A stretch of 64,000 nucleotides of DNA from Streptomyces populi. GTDB taxonomy: Bacteria > Actinomycetota > Actinomycetes > Streptomycetales > Streptomycetaceae. Below the pieces are notes generated by a model that worked only from the letters and a program-made list of their open reading frames with translations, made no database searches and was not told where the DNA came from. The translations under genes and the position numbers were made by a program. The DNA is taken from the NCBI RefSeq assembly GCF_002911015.1, contig NZ_KZ626871.1:1-64000 (forward strand), read 5' to 3'. Within the stretch, counting starts at the first letter, position 1. Every line of letters begins with the position of its first letter. Shown here in pieces: positions 16,511 through 25,708 of this stretch.

Positions 16511-17971
16511 GTGAACGACGAGGACACCAGGCACGAGGACACCAGGTACGAGGCCGTGCGGAGCCGGGACGCCCGGTTCGACGGGGAGTTCTTCTTCGCC
16601 GTGCGGACGACCGGGATCTACTGCCGTCCCAGCTGCCCGGCCGTGACGCCGAAGCGGCGCAACGTGCGGTTCTACGCGACGGCCGCCGCGGCGCAGGGGT
16701 CGGGCTTCCGGGCCTGCCGCAGATGCCGCCCGGACGCGGTGCCGGGTTCGGCGGCCTGGAACGTACGGGCCGATGTCGTCGGCCGCGCCATGCGCCTGAT
16801 CGGCGACGGGGTGGTGGACCGCGAGGGCGTCGGAGGCCTCGCCGCACGCCTCGGGTACAGCGCCCGCCAGGTCCAGCGGCAGCTCACGGAGGAGGTCGGC
16901 GCGGGTCCGGTCGCCCTCGCCAGGGCCCAGCGGGCACACACCGCGCGGATACTCCTCCAGACCACCGAACTCCCCGTCACCCAGATCGCGTTCGCGGCCG
17001 GGTTCGCCAGCGTGCGCCAGTTCAACGACACGATCCGCACGGTCTACGCGTCGACGCCGAGCCAGTTGCGCGCCGCGGCGCCACGCACCGGTCCCGTCGC
17101 CCGCAGCGCGGCCACCCCCGCCGCGGGCGTCCCGCTCCGGCTCGCGCACCGGGGCCCCTACCGGTCCACCGCCGTCTTCGACCTGCTGGCCGCCGAGGCC
17201 GTCCCGGGCGTCGAGGCCGTGGCCGGCAGCCGCGGCCGACGCACGTACCGCCGGACGCTCCGGCTGCCGTACGGCACGGGAATCGTGGCCGTCGAAGAGC
17301 GGCAGGGCACCGCGGCGGTCCGCCACCGTGCCGGCGGGGCGGGCCGGACCGCGGGAGCACCGGGCCCCGGCGGCGCCGCCCACCCCGGCGGCTGGCTCGA
17401 CGCCCGGCTGCACCTGACCGATCTGAGGGACCTCACCACCGCCGTGCAGCGGCTGCGGCGGCTGTTCGACCTCGACGCCGATCCCCACGCCGTCGACGAG
17501 CGGCTGGGAGCCGACGCGCGGCTGGGTCCGCTGGTCGCCGCGCGGCCGGGCCTGCGGTCGCCGGGCGCCGCCGATCCGGACGAACTGGCGGTACGCGCGC
17601 TGGTCGGGGAGGCGGAGGCCGGGCGGCTGGTGCTGCGGTACGGGAAGAGGCTGGACGCCGAGTGCGAGACGCTCACCCATCTCTTCCCCGAGGCCGCCGT
17701 GCTCGCGGAGGCGGAACCCGGCGGCCCGCTCGGCGCGCTGACCGCGGCCCTGGCCGACGGCGTCCTGCGACTCGACCCGGGCGCGGACCGCGAAGAGGCC
17801 CGGGCGGTGCTGCTCGCGCTGCCCGGAATGGACGAAGGCACCGCCGCCGTCATCCGCACCCGGGCCCTGGGCGACCCGGACGTGGCCCCGCCCGGCGTGG
17901 ACGCCCCGGACACCTGGCGCCCGTGGCGTTCGTACGCCGTCGGACATCTGCGGGCGGCAGGAGAGCTGTGA
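16511..17971 (+). CDS. alkA: Ada-type methylphosphotriester sensor fused to AlkA-like glycosylase
   Basis: A 486-residue alkylation-damage protein. The N domain has the zinc cysteines C38, C42, C69 and C72 at exactly the E. coli Ada numbering (GIYCRPSCPA and FRACRRCRP), where C38 would accept methyl from phosphotriesters. Two AraC helix-turn-helix units follow (about 90-185). The C half is an AlkA-type 3-methyladenine DNA glycosylase, with HhH-like LALPGMDEGTAAVI, then ALGDPDVAP holding the candidate catalytic Asp, and WRPWRSYAVGHL. This half is divergent: the usual GQQxS helix is replaced by VGEAEAG, the hairpin lacks the GPWTA sequence, and a linker is shortened. The GTG at 16511 follows GGAAGG. 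It is a single gene ending at a convergent terminator. Confidence 0.9.
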   Translation: MNDEDTRHEDTRYEAVRSRDARFDGEFFFAVRTTGIYCRPSCPAVTPKRRNVRFYATAAAAQGSGFRACRRCRPDAVPGSAAWNVRADVVGRAMRLIGDGVVDREGVGGLAARLGYSARQVQRQLTEEVGAGPVALARAQRAHTARILLQTTELPVTQIAFAAGFASVRQFNDTIRTVYASTPSQLRAAAPRTGPVARSAATPAAGVPLRLAHRGPYRSTAVFDLLAAEAVPGVEAVAGSRGRRTYRRTLRLPYGTGIVAVEERQGTAAVRHRAGGAGRTAGAPGPGGAAHPGGWLDARLHLTDLRDLTTAVQRLRRLFDLDADPHAVDERLGADARLGPLVAARPGLRSPGAADPDELAVRALVGEAEAGRLVLRYGKRLDAECETLTHLFPEAAVLAEAEPGGPLGALTAALADGVLRLDPGADREEARAVLLALPGMDEGTAAVIRTRALGDPDVAPPGVDAPDTWRPWRSYAVGHLRAAGEL

Positions 17972-18077
17972 CCGACAGCCCGCGGCCCGGTGGGTCGGCC
18001 GGCCCACCGGCCGGTCGGTTCCCCGCCGCCGACTCCCCGGCCGACGGGTTCGCCGGCCGTCGGCTCGCGTCGGCCAC

Positions 18078-18119
18078 CCCCCGGTGGGCCGGACGGCCGA
18101 CCGTCGGGCCCACCGGGGG
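18078..18119. terminator. Bidirectional hairpin terminator
   Basis: Thirteen-bp arms CCCCCGGTGGGCC (18078-18090) and GGCCCACCGGGGG (18107-18119) lie between the converging alkA-like and PPOX genes. The whole 240-bp gap is rich in GC palindromes and holds no gene. Confidence 0.7.
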
Positions 18120-18211
18120 ATGACCGACCCGTCGTCCTGGCGGGAGAACCCGGCCGGTCGCCGATCGGGTCGGGCGGTCGGCCCCCCGACCCGGCCCGAC
18201 GGCAAGGGCGT

Positions 18212-18580
18212 TCAGTCCTCGAGGCCCCAGCTGTGGATCCGCCGGGGATGGATCCGGATCAGTTCCTCGCTGAAATGCGGACCCAAGTCGTGTGATCCGG
18301 TGAGGAGTTCGGCCTCCCCACGGATGTCGACGCCCCGGACCCTCCACGGCTCGAGGCTGACGATGTCGTCGACCACGAGAGCGACCTTCGGGTTCTTCTG
18401 GAGGTTGCGCCACTTCTTCGTGGTGCCCATCGAGTAACCGCCGATCAGGATCGTCCCGTCCTCCTGCGGGAAGAAGCCGACGGGGTTGGCCTGGGGCTGT
18501 CCGAGAGGGTCGACGGTGGCCAGCCGTCCCAGCCGCTGCGACCTCAGATACGCGCGCTCGGCCTCACTGAATTCGGTCAT
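18212..18580 (-). CDS. PPOX-class (split beta-barrel) flavin/F420-dependent enzyme
   Basis: A 122-residue single-domain protein of the pyridoxamine-5'-phosphate-oxidase-like fold. Family features are FSEAERAYLRSQRLGRLATVD at the N terminus, PQANPVGFF, and KKWRNLQKNPKVALVVDD, plus a central GVDIRGEAELL. Actinobacterial members of this size often use F420 or FMN, so a redox role is likely, but substrate is unknown. The ATG at 18580 is used instead of an upstream in-frame ATG because family members begin at the FSEAE segment. It stands alone, divergent from the SGNH hydrolase gene 182 bp away and convergent with the Ada/AlkA gene. Confidence 0.85.
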   Translation of the reverse strand: MTEFSEAERAYLRSQRLGRLATVDPLGQPQANPVGFFPQEDGTILIGGYSMGTTKKWRNLQKNPKVALVVDDIVSLEPWRVRGVDIRGEAELLTGSHDLGPHFSEELIRIHPRRIHSWGLED

Positions 18581-18762
18581 GGCAGCACCCAAACACGCCC
18601 CCGCCCCTCGGCGCATCGGGTTCCGGTCCTAGGGCCGAGGGAGGAGAACCGGTCCTGTCCCGGCCGTTCCCGTCCCGTCCGCCTCCGTCCACTCCCGTTC
18701 GGACGCGTCCGGCGGTGTGACGACGCGATGCGGGCGCCCGGAGCCGGGGAATCGATCGCCCC

Positions 18763-20073
18763 ATGCCCCGCGCGATCATGTTCCGGCGTCTTCCCGTCCC
18801 CCTGGTGACCGCCCTGCTCCTCGCCTCGCTCCTCACCTCGACGGGCGCGATCACCGAAGCGCGGTCCGCGCCCGGCCGGAGCGCTCCGGAGCGGGCCCCG
18901 GCCTCGAGGGGGACCTGGACGGGAACCTGGGAGGCCGCGGCCTCCGGCACCGTGTCCGCGCTGCCCGGCGCCTCGATCCGCAACGTCGTCCACACCAGCG
19001 TCGGCGGCCGGGCCGCGCGGGTCCGTCTCTCCAACCGGCTCGGCACGAGAGCGCTCCGGCTCGGCTCCGTGACCCTGGCGCTTCAGGTGCCGGGCGAACC
19101 GGGGAGCCCCCGGGCCGTCGCGGACTCCGTGCGCGCGGTCACCTTCGCCGGCGCCGGATCGGTCACCGTCCCCGCCGGCCGGGACCTCGTCAGCGACCCC
19201 GTCGCCCTGTCCGTCCCCGCCGACGCCAACCTGCTGGTCTCGGTGCACACCCCGGCGGACTCGGGCCCGGCGACCTGCCATCGCTCCGCGCTCCAGACCA
19301 ACTTCGTCGCCCCCGCGGGCGACCGGACCGCCGAGGAGAGCGGCGCCGGCTACACCGCCACCGTCGGCAGCTGGTACTACGTGACCGGCGTCGACGTGCT
19401 CGGCGCCTCCACGGCGGGCAGTGTCGTCGCGCTCGGCGACTCGATCACCGACGGCACCGGCTCCTCGCCCGGCGCCAATCACCGCTGGCCCGACCGGCTC
19501 GCCGCCCGGCTGCGCGGGCTTCCGGCGCACCGCAGGCCCGGCGTCCTCAACGCGGGGATCTCCGGGAACCGCGTCCTGCTCGACGGCCGGGGCCCGAGCG
19601 CGCTGACCCGCCTGGACGCCGACGTCTTCTCCCGTACGGGCGTCCGCACGATGATCCTGCTGGAGGGCGTCAACGACATCAAGGGAACACCGGAGCAGAC
19701 GGACCCCCGCGCCCTGGAGGACGCCTACCGGCTCGTCGTGCGCCGCGCCCACGCCCACGGCATCAGGGTCATCGGCGCCACGATCACCCCGTACGGCGGT
19801 CACGCCGCGTACACCCCGGCCCGGGAGGCCGTACGGCGGGCCGTCAACGCCGCCGTCCGCACGCACCGGATCTTCGACGGGGTCGCGGACCTCGACGCCG
19901 CCGTCCGCGACCCGGCCCGCCCGGACCGGATCCTCCCCGCCTACGACCCCGGAGACCATCTGCACTTCAACGACGCGGGCACGCGTGCCCTGGCCGGCGC
20001 GATCGACCTGCGCTCCCTGCTGACACCGGCACCCCCTAGCCCCAGACCACCGCTCCCAGCCACGCGCCCATGA
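18763..20073 (+). CDS. Secreted SGNH/GDSL-family hydrolase
   Basis: A 436-residue esterase-type protein with a signal peptide (PLVTALLLASLLTSTGAITEARS). An N-terminal beta domain (about 45-215) precedes the SGNH core. Block I is VVALGDSITDG with S227, the glycine block is NAGISGNR, the asparagine block is LEGVNDI, and the catalytic dyad is D398 and H401 in GDHLHFND. It probably deacylates an extracellular ester or polysaccharide, but substrate is not evident. An alternative start is the ATG at 18778. Its last 38 bp overlap the 3' end of the convergent DUF456 gene, and the C-terminal tail is proline-rich (APPSPRPPLPATRP), perhaps because that stretch also encodes the neighbour. Confidence 0.9.
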   Translation: MPRAIMFRRLPVPLVTALLLASLLTSTGAITEARSAPGRSAPERAPASRGTWTGTWEAAASGTVSALPGASIRNVVHTSVGGRAARVRLSNRLGTRALRLGSVTLALQVPGEPGSPRAVADSVRAVTFAGAGSVTVPAGRDLVSDPVALSVPADANLLVSVHTPADSGPATCHRSALQTNFVAPAGDRTAEESGAGYTATVGSWYYVTGVDVLGASTAGSVVALGDSITDGTGSSPGANHRWPDRLAARLRGLPAHRRPGVLNAGISGNRVLLDGRGPSALTRLDADVFSRTGVRTMILLEGVNDIKGTPEQTDPRALEDAYRLVVRRAHAHGIRVIGATITPYGGHAAYTPAREAVRRAVNAAVRTHRIFDGVADLDAAVRDPARPDRILPAYDPGDHLHFNDAGTRALAGAIDLRSLLTPAPPSPRPPLPATRP

Positions 20074-20518
20074 TCAACAGGCAGGCGAAGAGCTCCGTCA
20101 GCACGCTCCAGCCGCCCGCCCGCATCGCGGTCCGTACCGAGGCCTTCGCCGGGCCGTGTCCGCCGAGGCGCAGCCGCTCGCAGAGGTAGATCCCGCCGAT
20201 GAAACCGGCCACGGCGCCGACCACCGGGACCAGGAAGAAACCGAGGAACGACCCGCCGCCCGCGTACACCGCCATCCGGGTGGTGGCGCCGCTCTCGTGC
20301 AGCCGTCGTGGCGGCAGCATCCAGCGGATCGCCCGGGAGAGCAGCAGGACCGCGGTCGAGGCGACGAGGACGGCCCAGGACAGGGGCTGCGGGTAGCTCA
20401 GCGCCCACCACAGCACCGCCGACCAGACGAGCCACGACCCCGGCAGACCGGGCACCAGTACTCCGACCAGGCCGAGCAGGATCACCACGCCGACCAGCAG
20501 GAGTTCCCACACTCCCAT
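20036..20518 (-). CDS. DUF456 family membrane protein
   Basis: A 160-residue integral membrane protein with about four hydrophobic segments. It begins WELLLVGVVILLGLVGVLVPGLPG and has the glycine-rich GGGSFLGFFLVPVVGAVAGFIGGIYL typical of the DUF456 family, a glycine-zipper-like hairpin. The function of the family is not known. Its stop is inside the 3' end of the SGNH hydrolase gene on the other strand. It lies just downstream of the LuxR-like regulator gene on the same strand (36 bp), so the two may be cotranscribed. Confidence 0.88.
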   Translation of the reverse strand: MGVWELLLVGVVILLGLVGVLVPGLPGSWLVWSAVLWWALSYPQPLSWAVLVASTAVLLLSRAIRWMLPPRRLHESGATTRMAVYAGGGSFLGFFLVPVVGAVAGFIGGIYLCERLRLGGHGPAKASVRTAMRAGGWSVLTELFACLLIMGAWLGAVVWG

Positions 20519-20554
20519 CTGCCCAGCCTGCCCGAGCGGACGGGAGAGCGCAGT

Positions 20555-21532
20555 TCAGCCCCGCGCCACCCAGCCGCGCTCGTACGCGTGCCAGCCCAGT
20601 TGCAGCCGGGTCGTCACGCCGGTCAGCTCCATCAGGCGCTTGACCCGGCGCTGCACCGTCCTCAGGCCCAGGTCGAGCTGTTTGGCCACGCTCGCGTCGG
20701 TCAGCCCGGCGAGGAGCAGGGAGAGGATCTCCAGGTCGGTGGTGTCCGGGCCGTCCGGTTCCTGCTCCAGCACGCCCCGGCTGCCCAGCCGCAGCGGCAG
20801 CGCGTCCCGCCACACCGACTCGAACAGCCCCGACAGCAGCTCCAGGAGTCCGCTCGCGTGCACGACCAGAGCGGCCGGCTCCGTGGTGTGCGAGGTGAGC
20901 GGCACCATCGCGAGCGTCCGGTCGGCGATCACCAGCCTGGCCGGCACCCGGTCCACGACCCGCACCTGCTCGTCCCGGCCGAGCGCGGCGGACAGCTCGG
21001 TGATCCCGCCGGGCCGGCCGAGGACGGACCGCTCGACGACCGCGCGGTGGCGGACATCCCGGCCCGCGGTCCGTTCCCCGGCGTCGTCCGCGCCCGGGAC
21101 CACCCCCGGGGCGCCGGTGACCAGCGCGCACACCTCCTCGCGGGCGCCCAGCCGGAGCTGCAGGAAGCGCTGCGAGACCGCCGCGGCGCCGACCACCGCC
21201 TCGACCAGGTCGTGCACGGCCGGTTCGCCCGCCGCGCCCCGGTACTCCTCGGCCAGCAGCGCGGCCGCCAGCTCGGCCTTCTCCAGTTCGTGGCGCCGCT
21301 GGGTGAGCAGCGCGCCGAGGGCGGCTCCGGGCGGGGCGGCGACCCAGCGGCCCGGCCGCGCCGAGGACTGCGCGGCCAGGCCGCGCAGCTCCAGCCGGCG
21401 CAGGGCGCGCTCCGTCTCGTACTCGCCGAGCGTGAGCCGGCGCGCGAGATCGGACACCTCGGCGGCGCCCACGGACACCAGCGCGCGGTACGCCGACTCG
21501 TGGGTCTCGTCCAGACCTATCGCTCCCAGCAT
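20555..21532 (-). CDS. LuxR-type HTH regulator with TrmB-like N domain
   Basis: A 325-residue regulator. The N terminus (LDETHESAYRALVSVGAAEVSDLARRL) resembles a TrmB or MarR-like winged helix. The middle has a PLD-like ligand or dimer domain (VVDRVPARLVIADRTLAMVPL). The C terminus is a LuxR-type helix-turn-helix (LEILSLLLAGLTDASVAKQLDLGLRTVQRRVKRLMEL). No receiver or kinase domain is visible. This composite architecture is common in Streptomyces as an orphan regulator (family knowledge). The ATG at 21532 is preceded by GGAGGAG. It may be cotranscribed with the DUF456 gene. Targets are unknown. Confidence 0.88.
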   Translation of the reverse strand: MLGAIGLDETHESAYRALVSVGAAEVSDLARRLTLGEYETERALRRLELRGLAAQSSARPGRWVAAPPGAALGALLTQRRHELEKAELAAALLAEEYRGAAGEPAVHDLVEAVVGAAAVSQRFLQLRLGAREEVCALVTGAPGVVPGADDAGERTAGRDVRHRAVVERSVLGRPGGITELSAALGRDEQVRVVDRVPARLVIADRTLAMVPLTSHTTEPAALVVHASGLLELLSGLFESVWRDALPLRLGSRGVLEQEPDGPDTTDLEILSLLLAGLTDASVAKQLDLGLRTVQRRVKRLMELTGVTTRLQLGWHAYERGWVARG

Positions 21533-21862
21533 GCGGCGGTGCTCCTCCCCGTGGACGCGTTCCCTCCGGCGGGCGGGGCCGTGGCGGGAAATCGGCCACG
21601 GCGCGAAGTCGCCCCGGCACATCATCGCCGTACCCCCCGCCCCCCTGACAAGCTCACGTCACCGAGCTGCCGACCGGTGTCCACGACGCCCCGACCGGGC
21701 CCGGCCTGCGGGGACCCGGCCGTGTCCGCTCCGGAGCCCGCAGGCCCGAATGCGCATTCCTGTTCGAGCGTTCACCCGGTGTGCCGTTCGACGGCCCGCA
21801 CCTTGGCCGGTTTTTCCGGATGCCCCGTTTTCAACCGGCTGTCTCGGTGGACAATCGGGGGC
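21533..21862. other. Divergent intergenic region
   Basis: The 330-bp space between two divergent genes holds a hairpin with arms GCCGTGGC (21578-21585) and GCCACGGC (21595-21602) just upstream of the LuxR-like gene. No RNA gene or clear promoter hexamers were recognised. Confidence 0.4.
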
Positions 21863-23833
21863 ATGAGCCAGCAGGGGGAGAAGCCCACCGGTCACGAGGA
21901 CGACTGGTGGCGGCAGTTGTACGACGACTCCACCGAGGACACGGGGCCCGCGACCGTGGCCGATTCCCTCGACGACCGGTTCGCTTCGGCGTCGGGGACG
22001 CTCGGGGACGGCCTCGGCACGGGGCCGGGATCCGCGGCGGACGCCCGGCCCGTTCCGGTGCGGAAGGACATGCCGGAACGCAGGCCCGTACCGCCGGAGG
22101 CGAGGTCCGCCCCGGACCCGAGGTCCGCGGCGGGCGCGGCGTCCGACCCGGAGCACGGATCCGTCCGGCGGCCCGGCGCACGCGGGTTCGACGGTCCGCC
22201 GCGTCCCGAGCGGCCCCCCGTCGTACCGGAGACCCCGTCCCCCGGGCCGGGGAAGCGGCCGCCCCCGCCGCCGGAGCGGCCCCCCGCCGCACCGGGGCGA
22301 CCCCGAGGCGCGGCCGCCGCCCGGCCCGGAGCGGCCCCGCCCGAGGAGACGGCCCCCGACGAGCGGGCGTCCCGGCCGGGCCGCTGGGAGCGGGGCCCGG
22401 TGCGGGGGCCCGGCGCGGACGCGAACCCGCCCGGCGGCGAGGCGCCTCCGTCGGAACCCGCCTCCTGGGAACCCACCTCGTGGGAGCCCACGCCCTGGGA
22501 ACCCCCGTCCTGGGAGCTCCCGTCCTCCGGTCCGGCCCCGGCCACCCCCTCCGCCCTGCCGCCCGGCCCGAAACCGCAGGGGTTCACCGCGCAGGAGTCC
22601 GGCCCGCGCGCGTCCCGGGACACCGGGGGCGACACGCCGCCGGATCCCTCGGCCGACCGGGTGCCCGCGTCGAGGACGCCGTCGGACGTGCCGCCGAAAC
22701 CCGTGTCGGCTCCCGCGACACCCCCGGGCCCGGCGCGTCCCGCACCCGCGGCGGACGCGCTGCCCAGCACCACCGGGGGCTTCCGGACACCGCCGCCCGA
22801 GCGGGCTCCCGAGGACACGCCCCCGGACGAGTCCCGCGGGACGGTCCTCTCCGTCGTCGAGCCACCGCCCTCCGCCGGCCACGTCGGCTCGCGCCCGCCC
22901 ACCTACGACCCCGAACCGACCGCGCTGCCGGCCGCCGAGCCCGACGAACTCGGTGACCTGGTCGCCGACACGGTGCTGGACGGGGCACGGTACGGCACGA
23001 GCACCCTGCGGGCCGTGTCCCTGCGCGGGGACTCCGCGCGCTACCGGGGCGAGCCGCGCCGGGACGCGCTGCTCACCGCCCGGTTCGGAACGGGCGAGCA
23101 GGCACTCGTCCTGGTGGCGATGGCGACCGGCGCGCGCGCCACCCCGGGAGCGCACCGGGCCGCGGCGGAGGCGTGCCGGTGGATCGGGCGTGCCGTCGGA
23201 CGCAGCCACGAACGGCTCGCCGAGGACATCAGGGCCGCCCGGCGCGGCGAGCTGAAGTCGGGACTGCACCGGCTCACCGACCGCAGCCTCGGCAAGCTGC
23301 GGGCGAGCGCGGCGGAGCAGGGCGTCGAACCCGAGGAGTACACCGCGGGCCTGCGCTGTCTGCTGCTGCCCGCCGATCCCCAGTGCCGTACCCGGGTCTT
23401 CTTCGGCGTCGGCGCGGGCGGACTGTTCCGGCTGCGGGACGGCGAGTGGCAGGACATCGAACCGCGGGTCTCGGACGTGACCGGGGAAGCCGTCGTCGGC
23501 TTCGGGTCGCCGCCCCACGAGACCCCCGAGGGCGACCGGCTCACCATGGACCTGGGCATCACGACACCACCGAGCCCGTACGAGCCCGCGCCCCGGCCGC
23601 CGGGGGCCCCCTTCCGGTTCCGGGCCTCCGTAGCCCGCCCGGGCGACACGCTCCTGCTGTGCACGGGTGGCCTCGCGGAGCCGCTGCGCGGCGAACCCGA
23701 GCTGGCCGAATACCTGACGACGCGGTGGTCGGCGGGGGAGCCGCCCGGCCTCGCGGCGTTCCTCGCGGACGCGTCGGTGCGGGCCAAGGGGTACGCCGAC
23801 GACCGGACGGCCGCCGCCGTGTGGGAGGCGTGA
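21863..23833 (+). CDS. Proline-rich protein with degenerate PP2C-like C domain
   Basis: A 656-residue soluble protein. Residues 1 to about 370 are disordered, rich in Pro, Arg, Glu and Ala, and contain a short tandem repeat with unit SWEPT (SWEPTSWEPTPWEPPSWE, near residues 203-220). The C-terminal 280 residues resemble a PPM/PP2C phosphatase domain by order of strands and by the segments RRDALLTARFG and GDTLLLCTGGLAEPLRG. Usual metal-binding aspartates are altered: the VADGMGG-type motif reads VAMATGA and the SDG motif reads TGG. It is therefore probably a pseudophosphatase or interaction module. The ATG at 21863 follows GGGGGC with the family-like acidic start. It lies just upstream of poxB. 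Confidence 0.7.
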   Translation: MSQQGEKPTGHEDDWWRQLYDDSTEDTGPATVADSLDDRFASASGTLGDGLGTGPGSAADARPVPVRKDMPERRPVPPEARSAPDPRSAAGAASDPEHGSVRRPGARGFDGPPRPERPPVVPETPSPGPGKRPPPPPERPPAAPGRPRGAAAARPGAAPPEETAPDERASRPGRWERGPVRGPGADANPPGGEAPPSEPASWEPTSWEPTPWEPPSWELPSSGPAPATPSALPPGPKPQGFTAQESGPRASRDTGGDTPPDPSADRVPASRTPSDVPPKPVSAPATPPGPARPAPAADALPSTTGGFRTPPPERAPEDTPPDESRGTVLSVVEPPPSAGHVGSRPPTYDPEPTALPAAEPDELGDLVADTVLDGARYGTSTLRAVSLRGDSARYRGEPRRDALLTARFGTGEQALVLVAMATGARATPGAHRAAAEACRWIGRAVGRSHERLAEDIRAARRGELKSGLHRLTDRSLGKLRASAAEQGVEPEEYTAGLRCLLLPADPQCRTRVFFGVGAGGLFRLRDGEWQDIEPRVSDVTGEAVVGFGSPPHETPEGDRLTMDLGITTPPSPYEPAPRPPGAPFRFRASVARPGDTLLLCTGGLAEPLRGEPELAEYLTTRWSAGEPPGLAAFLADASVRAKGYADDRTAAAVWEA

Positions 23834-23931
23834 CCGCGCGCGGTGTGAATTCATGAACCCGAGGGGCGAGCCGGGGAACGGGGGACCCGGAGGCCCGAGG
23901 GCTTCGAGGATCACGAAGAGGTGCGTGCAGC

Positions 23932-25674
23932 ATGGCCAAGCAGAACGTCGCCGAGCAGTTCGTCGACATCCTCGTCCGCGCGGGCGTCGAACGGCTGTAC
24001 GGGGTCGTGGGTGACAGCCTCAACCCGGTCGTGGACGCGATCCGGCGCAACGCGGCCATCGACTGGATCCAGGTCCGCCACGAGGAGACCGCCGCGTTCG
24101 CCGCGGGCGCCGAGGCCCAGGTCACGGGCAGGCTCGCGGCCTGCGCCGGCTCCTGCGGACCGGGCAACCTCCACCTCATCAACGGCCTGTACGACGCGCA
24201 CCGCTCCATGGCCCCGGTACTGGCCCTCGCCTCGCAGATCCCCTCCGGCGAGATCGGCCTCGGCTACTTCCAGGAGACCCATCCCGACCAGCTCTTCCGC
24301 GAGTGCAGCCACTACAGCGAACTCATCTCCAGCCCGAGGCAGATGCCGCGCCTCCTCCAGACCGCCATCCAGCACGCGGTGGGCCGGTCCGGTGTCAGCG
24401 TAGTCTCGCTGCCGGGCGACATCGCCTCCGAGCCCGCCCCGGACAAGACCGTCGAGACCGCCCTCGTGACCTCCCGGCCCACCGTCCGGCCGGGCGACGC
24501 CGAGATCGAGAAGCTCGTCGCGATGATCGACGAGGCGGAGAAGGTCACCCTGTTCTGCGGCAGCGGCACGGCGGGCGCGCACGCCGAGGTCATGGAGTTC
24601 GCCGAGAAGATCAAGTCGCCGATCGGGCACGCGCTGCGCGGCAAGGAATGGATCCAGTACGACAACCCGTTCGACGTCGGCATGAGCGGGCTCCTCGGCT
24701 ACGGCGCGGCCTACGAGGCGACCCACGAGTGCGATCTCCTCGTCCTGCTGGGCACCGACTTCCCGTACAACGCCTTCCTCCCCGACGACGTCAAGATCGT
24801 CCAGGTCGACGTGCGGCCGGAGAACCTGGGGCGCCGGTCGAAGCTGGACCTGGCCGTGTGGGGTGACGTCCGGGAGACGCTGCGCTGTCTGACCCCGAGG
24901 GTGCGGCCCAAGGGGAACAGGCGATTTCTCGACAAGATGCTCAAGAAACACGCGGACGCCCTCGAGGGGGTCGTCAAGGCGTACACCCGCAAGGTCGACC
25001 GGCACGTCCCGATCCATCCCGAGTACGTCGCCTCCGTGCTCGACGAACTCGCCGACCAGGACGCGGTGTTCACGGTCGACACCGGTATGTGCAACGTCTG
25101 GGCGGCCCGTTACATCTCGCCCAACGGCAGCCGTCGTGTGATCGGTTCGTTCTCGCACGGGTCGATGGCGAACGCGCTGCCGATGGCGATCGGCGCGCAG
25201 TTCACCGACCGGGAGCGCCAGGTCGTGTCGATGTCCGGCGACGGCGGATTCTCCATGCTGATGGGCGATTTCCTCACCCTCGTGCAGTACGACCTGCCGG
25301 TGAAGGTCGTCCTCTTCGACAACTCGTCCCTCGGCATGGTCGAGTTGGAGATGCTGGTCGCCGGACTGCCCTCCTACGGCACCACCAACAAGAACCCGGA
25401 CTTCGCGGCGGTGGCCCGCGCCTGCGGGGCGTTCGGCATCCGGGTCGAGAAGCCCAAGCACCTCGCCGGCGCCCTCAAGGACGCCTTCCGCCACAAGGGT
25501 CCGGCCCTCGTCGACATCGTCACCGACCCGAACGCGCTCTCCATCCCGCCGAAGATCAGCGCCGACATGGTGACGGGCTTCGCGCTCTCGGCGTCGAAGA
25601 TCGTGCTGGACGGGGGCGTCGGCCGGATGGTGCAGATGGCCCGCTCCAACCTGCGCAACGTGCCCCGCCCGTGA
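23932..25674 (+). CDS. poxB: Pyruvate dehydrogenase (quinone), ThDP-dependent
   Basis: A 580-residue enzyme of the pyruvate oxidase branch, which decarboxylates pyruvate to acetate and CO2 and passes electrons to membrane quinone. It has the three thiamine-enzyme domains. E51 in RHEETAAF activates the ThDP aminopyrimidine. The central FAD or binding domain follows (near 190-320). The ThDP-magnesium motif begins GDGG at 436 and ends at N464 (LFDNSS). The C-terminal tail after residue 540 (ALSASKIVLDGGVGRMVQMAR) fits the membrane-binding end of PoxB. Length matches the family (about 572-580). The ATG at 23932 follows an AGAGG ribosome site. It forms no obvious operon and is convergent with the XRE regulator gene. 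Confidence 0.94.
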   Translation: MAKQNVAEQFVDILVRAGVERLYGVVGDSLNPVVDAIRRNAAIDWIQVRHEETAAFAAGAEAQVTGRLAACAGSCGPGNLHLINGLYDAHRSMAPVLALASQIPSGEIGLGYFQETHPDQLFRECSHYSELISSPRQMPRLLQTAIQHAVGRSGVSVVSLPGDIASEPAPDKTVETALVTSRPTVRPGDAEIEKLVAMIDEAEKVTLFCGSGTAGAHAEVMEFAEKIKSPIGHALRGKEWIQYDNPFDVGMSGLLGYGAAYEATHECDLLVLLGTDFPYNAFLPDDVKIVQVDVRPENLGRRSKLDLAVWGDVRETLRCLTPRVRPKGNRRFLDKMLKKHADALEGVVKAYTRKVDRHVPIHPEYVASVLDELADQDAVFTVDTGMCNVWAARYISPNGSRRVIGSFSHGSMANALPMAIGAQFTDRERQVVSMSGDGGFSMLMGDFLTLVQYDLPVKVVLFDNSSLGMVELEMLVAGLPSYGTTNKNPDFAAVARACGAFGIRVEKPKHLAGALKDAFRHKGPALVDIVTDPNALSIPPKISADMVTGFALSASKIVLDGGVGRMVQMARSNLRNVPRP

Positions 25675-25708
25675 CGCCCGTCCGGCCGGGTGCGGGCCCC
25701 GCCCGGTC

